A stretch of DNA of 64,000 bases from an uncultured Alistipes sp. (GTDB taxonomy: Bacteria; Bacteroidota; Bacteroidia; Bacteroidales; Rikenellaceae): assembly GCA_910584485.1 (NCBI GenBank), contig CAJUAV010000003.1:124001-188000 (forward strand), given 5' to 3'. Numbering within the stretch: the first letter of the stretch is position 1; every line of letters begins with the position of its first letter. Made by a program: the position numbers and the translations under genes. The notes beneath the pieces were generated by a model. The model was not told the origin of the DNA, searched no databases, and saw only the letters and a list, made by a program, of their open reading frames with translations. Below are positions 52,496 through 61,742 of the stretch, in pieces.

Positions 52496-53821
52496 CTAAA
52501 AGAGCGAACCGTTGTCGGAGGTTTCCTGCGTCTCGTTCTCGGGGCGGTCGTCGCGCAGCACCTCCTTGCGGGTCTTGGGGGTCTGGACGATGAATTTCGA
52601 GTTGCGCGACTGGTAGGCGGGCTTGGCCAGCAGCACGCCGATGTTGCCGTAGCGGTTCGGGCGGGCCCCAAGCACGGCGGGCTCGGCGGGACGCTGCGGC
52701 TGTCGGACGGTCACGGGCTTGATCGGTTCGAGCGGTTCGGGAGCGGCGACGGGCTGCGGCTGCGGGATTTCGAAGGTCGGCGTCGTCTCGGTGATGCGGT
52801 TCAGGAGCTCGTCGGCATCCTGCTCCTCGCTCTCGAAGCCCGTGGCGACCACCACCAGCTCGAGCTTCTCGCCCAGCGAGGGCTTCTCGCTCGTACCCCA
52901 GATGATGTTGGCCGTGTGGATCGTGCCGTCGGCCTCCTTGACGCTGGCGTGGGCCTGGATGAAGTTCAGGATCTCGATCACCTCCTGGTAGATGAGGTTC
53001 TCGGCGCGGTCGACCGAGATGTTGAGCAGGATGTTCTTCGCCCCCGCGATCTGGTTGTGGTCGAGCAGCGGCGAGTGGAGCGAGGCGGCGGCGGCCTCCT
53101 GCGCGCGGTGTTCGCCCTCGGCCGTGGCGACGGCCATGTGGGCGCGGCCGCTGTTGCGCATTACCTTCGAAACATCGGCGAAATCGACGTTCACCAGATC
53201 GCTTTCGACGGTGATGATCTCGGCGATGCCCTTCGTGGCGAGCGACAGGATGTCGTCGGCCTTGCCGAAGGCCTGCTTGAGGGAGAGGCGGCCGTAGAGT
53301 TCGAGGATGTTTTCGTTGTTGATTATCAGCAGCGAATCGACCGTCTTGCGCAGCTCGTCGATGCCGCGGAAGGCCTGCTCGTAGCGGGGCTTGCCCTCGA
53401 CGGCGAGGGGCGAGGTGACGATGGCCACCGTCAGCAGTCCCATCTCCTTGGCCAGCTTGGCGATCACGGGCGAGGCGCCCGTGCCCGTGCCGCCGCCCAT
53501 GCCTGCCGTGATGAAGATCATGCGCGTGCCCGCCTCTTCGAGGGCCCGTCGGATCTCTTCGAGCGACTCGACGGCGAGCTGACGACCCGACTCGGGGTCG
53601 CTGCCGGCGCCCAGGCCGTCCCGCCCGAGCTGGATTTTCCGCTCGACGGGGCTGATGTTCAGGGCCTGACGGTCGGTGTTGCACACCATGAAGGTCACTC
53701 CCTGAATGCCCATGTTCCACATGTGGTTCACGGCGTTGCCGCCTGCGCCGCCGACACCCATCACCGTGATGATCGATTGCTCGTCGCGCGTCGCCTTGAT
53801 CTCCGACATCAAATCTGTCAT
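52496..53821 (-). CDS. ftsZ: Cell division protein FtsZ
   Basis: A 441-residue tubulin-like GTPase that forms the Z-ring. The N-terminus has GVGGAGGNAVNHM, the tubulin signature GGGTGTGASPVIAKLAKE, and the T7-loop region NVDFADVSKVMRNSGRAHMA. A Pro-rich linker (about 320-400) is followed by a basic C-terminal tail. Its start is 632 bp after the ftsA stop, far more than expected for this gene pair. Confidence 0.98.
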   Translation of the reverse strand: MTDLMSEIKATRDEQSIITVMGVGGAGGNAVNHMWNMGIQGVTFMVCNTDRQALNISPVERKIQLGRDGLGAGSDPESGRQLAVESLEEIRRALEEAGTRMIFITAGMGGGTGTGASPVIAKLAKEMGLLTVAIVTSPLAVEGKPRYEQAFRGIDELRKTVDSLLIINNENILELYGRLSLKQAFGKADDILSLATKGIAEIITVESDLVNVDFADVSKVMRNSGRAHMAVATAEGEHRAQEAAAASLHSPLLDHNQIAGAKNILLNISVDRAENLIYQEVIEILNFIQAHASVKEADGTIHTANIIWGTSEKPSLGEKLELVVVATGFESEEQDADELLNRITETTPTFEIPQPQPVAAPEPLEPIKPVTVRQPQRPAEPAVLGARPNRYGNIGVLLAKPAYQSRNSKFIVQTPKTRKEVLRDDRPENETQETSDNGSLF

Positions 53822-54453
53822 AAAGTTCGTATCTCTCTTCTGCGGAGGCCTCCCTCGGCGGGGGCTCCGGTTCGTTTGCGGTTTAAAATCGCCGCCCCGA
53901 GGGGCGGGGCGGGCGGATGCGGCTGCCGAAGCACCGACGGCGCGGGTCGTTCGTGCGCGTCGGGGGCTGCCGCTTTGCGGGAGCGGCCGGGTTCGGCGGC
54001 TGCCTGCGGTTTTTGCGGGCGCTTCGGTGGCGCTGGTTGCCGACGGCCGCTTTTCAGGTGGCCCGAGTTCGGCAGCTGCCTGCGGACGTTGCGGACGCGT
54101 TGGTGGCGCCGGTTTGACGACGGCCGCTTTTCAGGTGGCCCGGGTTCGGCAGCTGCCTGCGGACGTTGCGGACGCGTTGGTGGCGCCGATTGCCGACGGC
54201 CGCTCTTCAGGTGTGCCCGGGTTCGTCGGTTGCCTGTGGGGCTTTGCGGCCGCTTCAGGTTCGTCTGCCTGCCTGTCGCTCTGCGGGCGCGTTCGGTTCC
54301 GTGCGGGACCCGTTTGCCGTGCGGGGTGCGCTGCGGGCCTTCGGCGGGTGGGGGCGGTGCTTGCGGGGCGGCTCTGTCGAAGCGGCCTGCCTGCTGCGGG
54401 CGGAGTGCCTCGGCCGACCTGCTGCCCCTTCCCGTATGTCTCCTTCCCTGCGA
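53822..54453. repeat. ftsA-ftsZ spacer with 77-bp tandem repeats
   Basis: An unusually long gap with no gene. Four tandem units occupy about 53965-54270: a diverged copy from 53965, near-identical copies from 54042 and 54119, and a diverged copy from 54195 (period 76-77 bp). The unit holds GGCCGCTTTTCAGGTGGCCC and TTCGGCAGCTGCCTGCGG. It is unrelated to the hairpin modules. No TAnnTTTG box was seen for ftsZ. The period is not a multiple of three, arguing against coding. Confidence 0.7.
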
Positions 54454-55941
54454 TCAGATCTCCTCGTCGCCCGGGGCTTCGAAGCCTTCGGTCATCTTGC
54501 GGACCCAGCCCCAGAATCCCCCCTCCTTTTTGGGCGGCTCGGGCTCCTCGTCGCGCGGCTCGGGCCGTGCGGGTTCGGCGGGCTCGGGCTGTTTCTCGGG
54601 TTCGGGCGGCACCTCGGGGGGTACGTAGGGGTAGCGGGGCGTCCGCTCGACGGCGGAACGCTTCGGCTCCTCGGCGGGTTTCGGCTCTTCGGGCTGCTCG
54701 AAGGCGGGGCGCTCGGGTTCGGGCTGCTCCGCCTCGGGCTGGGGCTGGGTGCTCTTCGGTTCGGGCCCCGGCACGTAGGCCAGCCCCGACTTGCTGCGCT
54801 CGCTCCCCTTGAGCAGCAGACCCACCGCCGTCGCATAGGCGGGATCGGCGGCGAGGCGTTGCGAAGCGGGTCCCAGTACCGCTTCGGGCGTCGCCACGCG
54901 CACCTCCATGCGGGTGCCGAGACGGAAGAGCTCGTCGAGGTCCTTCAGCTTGGCCGAGCCGCCCGTCAGGACGAGACCGTAGGCCAGCTTGTCGGCGTAG
55001 CCCGAGATCTTCAGCTCGTCGTTCACGAAATCGATGATGTCCATTGCACGCGCCTCGATCACCGTCGCGAGGTTGCGCAGCAGGATGTCGCGCGATTCGC
55101 GCGCCGTGCGGCCCGTGACGCGGATGAGCTTCTCCTCCGAGACGCGCTCGGCGACCGCTGCGCCGTACTGCTGCTTGAGGCTCTCGACGAAGCGTTCGGG
55201 AACGCCCATCGTGCGGATGTCGTGGTTGATGGCCGCGGCGCCGATCGGAATCGAGGCGACGTAGCGGACGATGTTGCGGTAGTAGACCGTGACGTCCGTT
55301 ACGCCGCTGCCGATGTCGACCACGGCGATGCCCTCCTCCTTCTCGTCCTCGGAGAGGACCGCCTCGGCCACGGCCAGCGCGTTGGGGATCGCGCTGACGA
55401 GCTTGACGCCGACGCGCTTGAGCGCCATGTCGAGGCGCTGCATCGGGGTGCGCTGGCAGAGGATGAAATTGAAGGTCGAGGAGAGTTTGCGGCCGAACGA
55501 TCCGATCGGATTGGCCGTCTCCTGCTCGCCGTCGACGAGGTAGTGCTGCGGAATGCGCTCCATGATCGTCTCGTCGTCGGGCGCCTGGAGGTTGCGCATG
55601 CGGTCGAAGAGGCTCGCCACGTCGGCCTGCGCCACGCCGTTCTGCGGATCGGCGACGTAGACGTAATCGGTGTGGCGGGCGCAGCGGACGAACTCGCCCG
55701 AGATGCCCGCATAGGCCTCCGTGATGCGGATGCCCGCCGCGTCGCCCGCCTCGGTCACGGCAGCGCCGAGGGCCTGTGCGACCGACTCGATGTTGTCGAT
55801 GCGGCCTGCGTTGACCCCCTGCACGGGTTTCGAGACGAGCGCCTTGAGTTCGAGCGTACCGTCGTCCTCGCGCGCGGCGACGGCCACGACGACTGCCGAC
55901 GAACCCAGATCGACGGCGACGATATAGTTTTTACGTTCCAC
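54454..55941 (-). CDS. ftsA: Cell division protein FtsA with long Pro/Glu-rich tail
   Basis: A 495-residue actin-like protein tethering FtsZ to the membrane. The ATPase phosphate loops are VAVDLGSSAVVVAVA and VVDIGSGVTDVTVY, and LVLTGGSAKLKDLDEL is the adenosine motif. After about residue 385 comes a roughly 85-residue tail of P, E, Q and K, then an amphipathic membrane-targeting helix (GGFWGWVRKMTEGF) and an acidic end. The tail is longer than in E. coli FtsA (420 residues). It lies 228 bp downstream of ftsQ. Confidence 0.96.
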   Translation of the reverse strand: MERKNYIVAVDLGSSAVVVAVAAREDDGTLELKALVSKPVQGVNAGRIDNIESVAQALGAAVTEAGDAAGIRITEAYAGISGEFVRCARHTDYVYVADPQNGVAQADVASLFDRMRNLQAPDDETIMERIPQHYLVDGEQETANPIGSFGRKLSSTFNFILCQRTPMQRLDMALKRVGVKLVSAIPNALAVAEAVLSEDEKEEGIAVVDIGSGVTDVTVYYRNIVRYVASIPIGAAAINHDIRTMGVPERFVESLKQQYGAAVAERVSEEKLIRVTGRTARESRDILLRNLATVIEARAMDIIDFVNDELKISGYADKLAYGLVLTGGSAKLKDLDELFRLGTRMEVRVATPEAVLGPASQRLAADPAYATAVGLLLKGSERSKSGLAYVPGPEPKSTQPQPEAEQPEPERPAFEQPEEPKPAEEPKRSAVERTPRYPYVPPEVPPEPEKQPEPAEPARPEPRDEEPEPPKKEGGFWGWVRKMTEGFEAPGDEEI

Positions 55942-56169
55942 GGTATGTTGTCAGTTCTTATTTTCGTTGCATGCGGAGGGGGCTGCGGGCGCGATTCGTG
56001 TCGCGGCGGACCCGCTTCGAAAACCCTGCGGCCTCGGCGCGGCCTCTCTCGGCTCCTCTTGCGCTTGCCTCCGCGGCGGCAGCCTCCTCGGCCCTCCTTT
56101 GCGGCAGACCCGCTTCGAAATCCCGGCTGCGGCCCCTGCCTGCCCCCCCCCTGCTCGCGGCCCCCGGGG
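55942..56169. other. ftsQ-ftsA spacer
   Basis: A 228-bp GC-rich gap, also wider than usual. It contains two imperfect direct copies of a segment with ACCCGCTTCGAAA (near 56008 and 56107) and no gene. Its meaning is unknown. Confidence 0.4.
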
Positions 56170-57267
56170 TCAGCGGCAGACGATGCGGTCGGCGAAGCGG
56201 ACGTCGATTTCGCGCCAGCGCTCCCAGCCGATCACGGGCAACCCCCGCTCGTAGAAACGCAACAGCCTGTCCAATTTCTCCTCCACGTGCTCCAGACGGC
56301 CGAAACGGATCGTAAATCGGCCGCTGCGCGGCACCAGCGAGAGCTCCAGCACCCCCGAGGGGGCGACGGCGGCCACGAGCTCCACGAGCTCCGACCGCCA
56401 GAAATCGTCTTTGCCGACAATTTCTACAAAGGTAAGGAGTTTCATGAAATCTTCGTAGCTTTTTTCCAAATTTTTTTGCCGCCGACGCTGCCGCGCCTGC
56501 TCCTCGCCGATGCGCTCGATCGCCTCGTCGATGCAGCGCGCCTCGTAGCGGTAACGACGCAGCAGCAGCGCCTTCTCCTCGCGCAGCTCCTCGACGCGGC
56601 GTTCGAACTCCTCCTCGGGTTCGAACGCCCACCAGCGGCGTTTGACGCGTCGGCGCCGCACCTCGCGCTGTTTGCGGGCGTTCTGCCGCTCGGCGGCGTA
56701 GTGGGGATATTTCGACCGTTCGAGCGCCTCGACGAGCGAGTCGATGCGTCCCTTTTCGCGATCGATCCGCTCGCGCATGAGCCCCGTGTGCTTCGCGGGG
56801 ACGGGCGGACGGTAGCTCCCCGTCACGACGGGGACGTAGCGGGCCGAGCGGGGCGGGGCGGGAAAGAGGTACCCCGTGCGGGTGACGTAGCTGTTCATCC
56901 CCTCGGTCAGCAGCCGCAGGACGGGCTCGTGCTGCGACAGTTCGATCCGCAGCACGCCGTCGGTCGTCAGGTAGGCCGCGGCGCGGTCGACGAAGCCTCC
57001 CGCACGCACCACCCGCTCGATGGCTGTCAGGTCGACCGAGTCGAGCGGCTGCCCCTGCACCTTCAATCCGCTGCGGGCGAGGCGGCTGCGGACCTCGCGT
57101 TCGGTGACGAGCGAGCCGTGGGCCGTGCTGTCGGTCACCTCGACCTGCACGGTGCCGACGACCGTCGTGCGGCGGGCGCTCCGCGCCAGCGAGGCGGCGT
57201 AGAGCACGTAGAGGGCCACGGCGCTCCAGAGGAGCGCGGGAAAGAGGTATCGTCCGATCTTCCGCAT
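56170..57267 (-). CDS. ftsQ: Cell division protein FtsQ with large coiled-coil insertion
   Basis: A 365-residue bitopic protein of the divisome. One transmembrane helix (about 8-27), a POTRA-like segment (about 35-115) and a beta domain are seen, the last ending in VELVAAVAPSGVLELSLVPRSG and FYERGLPVIGWERWREIDVRFADRIVCR. Between residues about 152 and 270 lies an extra highly charged, helical segment (RRRRVKRRWW, FERRVEELREEKALLLRRY, EEQARQRRRQKN). Typical FtsQ proteins have about 240-280 residues, so the insertion explains the excess. Confidence 0.9.
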   Translation of the reverse strand: MRKIGRYLFPALLWSAVALYVLYAASLARSARRTTVVGTVQVEVTDSTAHGSLVTEREVRSRLARSGLKVQGQPLDSVDLTAIERVVRAGGFVDRAAAYLTTDGVLRIELSQHEPVLRLLTEGMNSYVTRTGYLFPAPPRSARYVPVVTGSYRPPVPAKHTGLMRERIDREKGRIDSLVEALERSKYPHYAAERQNARKQREVRRRRVKRRWWAFEPEEEFERRVEELREEKALLLRRYRYEARCIDEAIERIGEEQARQRRRQKNLEKSYEDFMKLLTFVEIVGKDDFWRSELVELVAAVAPSGVLELSLVPRSGRFTIRFGRLEHVEEKLDRLLRFYERGLPVIGWERWREIDVRFADRIVCR

Positions 57268-57276
57268 GCGTCGCGG

Positions 57277-58659
57277 TTATGCTTTTTCGGTGAGCCGTTC
57301 GGCGATCGCTGCGCAGCAGGCGTCGATGTTGCCCGCCCCGAACGAAATCACCACGTCGGTATCCATCGCCGCCACCTCGTCGGCCAGCCGCTCGCGTTCG
57401 ACGATGCGGCAGGGCACGGTGATCTGCCGCGCGATGAGCTCCGACGAGATCCCCTCGATCGGCTCCTCGCGCGCGGGATAGATCGGCAGCAGCACCACTT
57501 CGTCGGCCTTCGAGAGCGCCTCGGCGAAGGCGGCGTGCAGATCGCGCGTGCGGGTGTAGAGGTGGGGTTGGAAGAGGGCCGTGATGCGGCGTCCGGGGAA
57601 GATCCCCGCCACGGAGTCGAGCGTCGCGGCCAGCTCGCGCGGATGGTGGGCGTAGTCGTCCATGTAGACGCACGAGGGGGTGTTGACGTAGAGCTCGAAA
57701 CGGCGTTTGACCCCCGAGAACGAGGCGAGGGCCCCGCGCAGCGCCTCGCGGTCGAGGGGGCGTCCCTCGCGGCGGGCGGCGATCCAGACGAGGGCCGTCG
57801 CCGCGACGGCGTTTTCGATGTTGACCCGCCCGGGAACCCCCAGCGTGCAGTCGTCGACCGTGCCGTCGGGCAGTACCAGGTCGAAGCGGCAGCGGCCCCC
57901 CGCCTCCGTGCGGAGGTTGCGGGCGTAGAAGTCGGCGGGGGCGTCGCAGGCGTAGCGGTAGACCTCGATCGCGGGGTTGTCGATCCGCACGTCGACTCCC
58001 TCTTTGATGACCAGCGCTCCCTGCGGGCGGATCTGGCGGATGAACTGCGCGAAGGCCTCCTTCACCGCCTCGTGGGTGCCGTAGATGTCGAGGTGGTCGG
58101 CATCGGCCGAGGTGACCACCGCGGCGTCGGGATAGAGCCGCAGGAACGAACGGTCGAACTCGTCGGCCTCGACCGCCAGCCGCGCCCCCTCGCCGAGGAC
58201 GAGGTTGCTGCCGAAATTCTTCGAGATGCCCCCCAGAAAGGCCGAGCCGCCCCCCGTGAGGCAGCGGTTGAGCCACGCCGTGAGGGTCGAGGTGGTGGTT
58301 TTGCCGTGCGTGCCCGCGACGGCCATCACGTACTTGCCCGCCGCGAGGTGGCCCAGCATCTGCGACCGCTTCTCGATCGTAAAGCCATGCGCTTCGAAAT
58401 AGCGGTATTCGGCGTGGTCGGTCGGCACGGCGGGGGTGTAGACGACGATCGTCGTCGCGGGGTCGCGGAAGGGGGCGGGGATCCGCTCGACCGCCTCGTC
58501 GTAGTGGACGAGGGCCCCTTCGCGCTCCAGCTCGGCCGTCAGCGGCGAGGGGGTGCGGTCGTAGCCCGCCACGCGGCGGCCTTCGTGCAGGAAATAGCGC
58601 GCCAGGGCGCTCATGCCGATGCCGCCGATGCCCAAAAAGTAATAGTTTTCGTATTGCAT
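57277..58659 (-). CDS. murC: UDP-N-acetylmuramate--L-alanine ligase
   Basis: A 460-residue cytoplasmic Mur ligase that adds the first amino acid of the peptidoglycan stem. The N-domain has FLGIGGIGMSALARYF, the P-loop is AVAGTHGKTTTSTLTAWL, and EADEFDRSFLRLYPD, DADHLDIYG and YMDDYAHHPREL are typical. It lies four bases after murG and nine before ftsQ, forming the dense part of the division cluster. Confidence 0.97.
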   Translation of the reverse strand: MQYENYYFLGIGGIGMSALARYFLHEGRRVAGYDRTPSPLTAELEREGALVHYDEAVERIPAPFRDPATTIVVYTPAVPTDHAEYRYFEAHGFTIEKRSQMLGHLAAGKYVMAVAGTHGKTTTSTLTAWLNRCLTGGGSAFLGGISKNFGSNLVLGEGARLAVEADEFDRSFLRLYPDAAVVTSADADHLDIYGTHEAVKEAFAQFIRQIRPQGALVIKEGVDVRIDNPAIEVYRYACDAPADFYARNLRTEAGGRCRFDLVLPDGTVDDCTLGVPGRVNIENAVAATALVWIAARREGRPLDREALRGALASFSGVKRRFELYVNTPSCVYMDDYAHHPRELAATLDSVAGIFPGRRITALFQPHLYTRTRDLHAAFAEALSKADEVVLLPIYPAREEPIEGISSELIARQITVPCRIVERERLADEVAAMDTDVVISFGAGNIDACCAAIAERLTEKA

Positions 58660-58663
58660 CGCG

Positions 58664-59761
58664 TTACAACAGTTTCAGGATTTCGTCGACGATCTCTTCT
58701 GCGGCGCGGGGGCGCGCCAGCCCTTCGAGGGCGGCGCTCATCGCCGCGAGGCGCTCCGCGTCGTCGAGCAGGGCGAGGGCCGCGGGGATCGCCTCCGTGC
58801 GGCAGCGGTCGTCGGGCACCAGCGCGGCCGCCCCCGCGCGTTCGAGGGCGCGGGCGTTCTTCGTCTGGTGGTCTTCGGCGACGTTGGGCGAGGGGACGAA
58901 GAGGACGGGTTTCGCCACGAGGCAGAGCTCCGAGACGGTCCCCGCGCCGCTGCGCGAGATGACCAGGTCGGCCGCCGCGTAGGCGTCGTCCATGCGCTCG
59001 ATGAAGGCCCCCTGCCAGATGCCCCGCACGGGGTGCTCGGCCAGGAAGGCGCGCATCTCGGCCTCGTAGTACTTGCCCGTCTGCCAGATCACCTGCACGG
59101 GGGCTTCGCCGTCGAGGGTGCGGATCCACTGCTTCATCATTTCGTTCAGCGAGCGGGTGCCGAGCGAGCCGCCCACCACGAGCAGCGTGCGGCGGCTGGC
59201 GTCGAGGCCGAAGCGGGCCGCGGCGGCCGCGCGGTCGGGCCCCTCCTTCGAGAAGCGGCCGCGCAGCGGGTTGCCCGTCAGGAGGATCTTTTCGGCGGGG
59301 AAGAAGCGCTCCATGCCCGCATAGGCGGTGCAGATGCGGCGCGCCGAGCGGGCGAGGATCTTGTTCGTGAGGCCCGCGTAGGAGTTCTGCTCCTGGATGA
59401 GGGTCGGAATCCCCAGCCGCTGCGCCGCCCACAGCACGGGGGCGCTGGCGTAGCCGCCGAAGCCGACGACGACGTCGGCGCCGAAGGCGCGGATCGTCCG
59501 TCGGGCGAGGCGGAGGCTCCGCAGCACCTTGAAGGGGACGAGCAGGTTTTTCGGTTCGAGGCGGCGCTGGAGCCCCGCGATGGGGAGGCCGACGATCCGA
59601 TAGCCCAGCGCGGGGACCTTCTCCATCTCCATCTTGCCCTCGGCGCCGACGAAGAGGAGTTCGACCTCGTCGCCGAGGCGGCGCTTCAGGGCTTCGGCCA
59701 CCGCCACGGCGGGGTAGATGTGGCCGCCCGTGCCGCCGCCCGAAAGAATGATCTTTTTCAT
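58664..59761 (-). CDS. murG: Undecaprenyldiphospho-muramoylpentapeptide GlcNAc transferase
   Basis: A 365-residue GT28 enzyme that makes lipid II at the inner face of the membrane. The N-terminus ILSGGGTGGHIYPAVAVAEAL, then VVGFGGYASAPVL, IQEQNSYAGLTNK, VVGGSLGTRSLNE, and the sugar-nucleotide site SRSGAGTVSEL match MurG. ATG 59761 starts the first beta strand; the longer open frame upstream overlaps comM and is not real. Confidence 0.97.
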   Translation of the reverse strand: MKKIILSGGGTGGHIYPAVAVAEALKRRLGDEVELLFVGAEGKMEMEKVPALGYRIVGLPIAGLQRRLEPKNLLVPFKVLRSLRLARRTIRAFGADVVVGFGGYASAPVLWAAQRLGIPTLIQEQNSYAGLTNKILARSARRICTAYAGMERFFPAEKILLTGNPLRGRFSKEGPDRAAAAARFGLDASRRTLLVVGGSLGTRSLNEMMKQWIRTLDGEAPVQVIWQTGKYYEAEMRAFLAEHPVRGIWQGAFIERMDDAYAAADLVISRSGAGTVSELCLVAKPVLFVPSPNVAEDHQTKNARALERAGAAALVPDDRCRTEAIPAALALLDDAERLAAMSAALEGLARPRAAEEIVDEILKLL

Positions 59762-59832
59762 CGTATGATACGTTGTTCGTTTGCTTGCATGTTTTCGGCC
59801 TCGCTCCGGCGTTCGTCGGAGCGGGGGATGTG

Positions 59833-61368
59833 TCAGCGGGGCCGGTCGAGTCGCCGGTAGCCGATCGCCTCGGCGACGTCGATCGGCTCGATCCGCTCGC
59901 GGTCCGCCAGGTCGGCGATCGTGCGCGCCACCTTCCGAATGCGGTCGCAGGCGCGGGCCGAGAGTTCGAGCTCCCGCATGGCGCGTTCGAGCAGCCGTTC
60001 GCAGGATGCGTCGAGCGGACAGAAGCGCTCCACCAGCGGCGCGGTCATCCGCGCGTTCGTGCGGCATCCGTCGATCCCTTCGAAGCGTCGGCGCTGCACC
60101 TCGCGGGCGCGCACCACCCGTTCGCGGATCGCGGCGCTCGGCTCGCCCGCGGCGGCTCCCTGCAACTCGGCGGGGTCGAGGGGCGCCACCTCGATCTGGA
60201 GGTCGATGCGGTCGAGCAGCGGCCCCGAAATGCGGTTTCGGTAGCGGTGCACGGCCCCCGGGGGACAGGTGCAGCAGCGGGTCGGGTGGCCGTGGTAGCC
60301 GCAGGGGCAGGGGTTCATCGCCGCTACGAGGGTGAAATCGGCGGGGTAGCGGATGCGGTAGCCCGCCCGCGCCACGACGCTCGCGCGATCTTCGAGGGGC
60401 TGCCGCAGCGTTTCGAGGGCCGAGCGGCCGAATTCGGGCAGCTCGTCCAGAAAGAGGACGCCGTTGTGGGCCATCGACACCTCGCCCGGGCAGGGCGGCT
60501 GGCTGCCGCCGATGAGCGCCGCCTGCGAGGCGGTGTGGTGCGGGGCGCGGAAGGGTCGCTGCCGCAGCAGGCCGCTGTCGCGGCGCAGCCCCGCCACGGA
60601 GTGGATGCGGGTCGTTTCGAGCGCTTCGTCGAGCGTGAGCGGCGGCAGGATGGTCGGCAGGCGGCGGGCCAGCATCGTCTTGCCCGCCCCCGGGGCGCCG
60701 ATGAGCAGCACGTTGTGGCCGCCCGCGGCGGCGATCTCCAGCGCCCGTTTGGCGCGCTGCTGCCCCCGAACGTCGGCGAAATCTTCGGCATAGGGTGCGG
60801 CGGGCGCATCGTGCGGGTCGGTCGGAAGGGCCTCGGCGCGGGTCGGCTCGAGCGCACGGGTGCCGTTCAGCAGGTCGATCGCCTCGCGGAGCGTGGCGAC
60901 GCCGTAGACGGCGGGCCCCTCGACGACGGCCGCTTCGGCGGCGCTTTCGCGCGGCAGGATCATGCGCCGCAGCCCCGCTTCGCGGGCGGCGAGGGCCAGC
61001 GACAGCACCCCGCGCACGGGGCGCACCGAGCCGTCGAGCGAGAGCTCGCCGCAGATCATCGTCTCGTCGAGCCCGTCGGCTTCGATGCGGCCCATCGCCG
61101 CCAGGATGCCCGCGGCGATCGGCAGGTCGAAACCCGCCCCCTCCTTGCGCAGGTCGGCGGGGGCGAGGTTGACCACCACCTTGCGGCCCGACATGCGTTC
61201 GCCCGAGTTCTCGAAGGCGGCGCGGATGCGCTGCTCGCTCTCCTTGACGGCGCTGTCGGGCAGGCCGACCAGGTGCAGCCCCACGCCGCCGCTGCCGATG
61301 TGGACCTCGACGGTCACCGGTACGGCATCGATCCCGAGCAGGGCGGCGGCATGGGTGCGGACGAACAT
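59833..61368 (-). CDS. comM: YifB/ComM family Mg-chelatase-like AAA+ ATPase
   Basis: A 511-residue protein with an N-terminal Lon-like/ChlI domain (VEVHIGSGGVGLHLVGLPDSAVKES, KVVVNLAPADLRKEG), an AAA+ core (Walker A LIGAPGAGKTMLARRLP, Walker B GVLFLDELPEF) and a C-terminal domain with a four-cysteine cluster (NPCPCGYHGHPTRCCTCPPG). In Haemophilus ComM helps branch migration during transformation; that role is only presumed here. It lies between dnaB and murG, with repeat modules upstream. Confidence 0.95.
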   Translation of the reverse strand: MFVRTHAAALLGIDAVPVTVEVHIGSGGVGLHLVGLPDSAVKESEQRIRAAFENSGERMSGRKVVVNLAPADLRKEGAGFDLPIAAGILAAMGRIEADGLDETMICGELSLDGSVRPVRGVLSLALAAREAGLRRMILPRESAAEAAVVEGPAVYGVATLREAIDLLNGTRALEPTRAEALPTDPHDAPAAPYAEDFADVRGQQRAKRALEIAAAGGHNVLLIGAPGAGKTMLARRLPTILPPLTLDEALETTRIHSVAGLRRDSGLLRQRPFRAPHHTASQAALIGGSQPPCPGEVSMAHNGVLFLDELPEFGRSALETLRQPLEDRASVVARAGYRIRYPADFTLVAAMNPCPCGYHGHPTRCCTCPPGAVHRYRNRISGPLLDRIDLQIEVAPLDPAELQGAAAGEPSAAIRERVVRAREVQRRRFEGIDGCRTNARMTAPLVERFCPLDASCERLLERAMRELELSARACDRIRKVARTIADLADRERIEPIDVAEAIGYRRLDRPR

Positions 61369-61742
61369 GGGCGTAGTATGGCGGTTTCGGGTTGGCGGTT
61401 CGGTTTCGTTGTCGTTGCGCGGTCGTTCCGCGTGTCGGGTTCGATCCCGCGGGGGATCGGCGGGACGGATTCGCACGTGCGTGCGGCAGCTCGCTCCGCT
61501 CGGCTGCGCGCCGTCGATGCTGTTTCGACGTCGCAGACGTCGGCGGGCCGAAGCCTCCGCGCGCGAAGGCCCGCATCTTATCGACGCGGGCTCTCCGCAG
61601 GCTTCGCCCCGAGTGCGGAATCGACCTCGCAGAGGTCGGCAGCCCGCAGCCGCCCCCGGCGGAGGGCTGCTCTCTTCGCTCGATGCCGCCTCCGCTCGGC
61701 TGTGGGCGGCGGGGCCGTTCGGATGTCGGCAGCCGCCTCTTT
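61369..61742 (+). repeat. Three modules between comM and dnaB
   Basis: No gene is seen in this 374-bp gap. The hairpins are GATCCC-GCGG-GGGATC (61443-61458, short mixed module), GACGTC-GCA-GACGTC (61527-61541, A-type) and GACCTC-GCA-GAGGTC (61623-61637, C-type, to about 61708). All are in plus orientation; both genes run minus. Confidence 0.76.

Noticed and set aside
53822..54453. Missed gene between ftsA and ftsZ
   Set aside because: Repeat period 76-77 bp shifts frame each unit and minus-strand frames meet stops within the unit; no conserved peptide was seen.
54166..58962. Very long plus-strand open frame across ftsA, ftsQ and murC
   Set aside because: High GC removes stop codons; it is antisense to genes with complete motifs and shows no domain.
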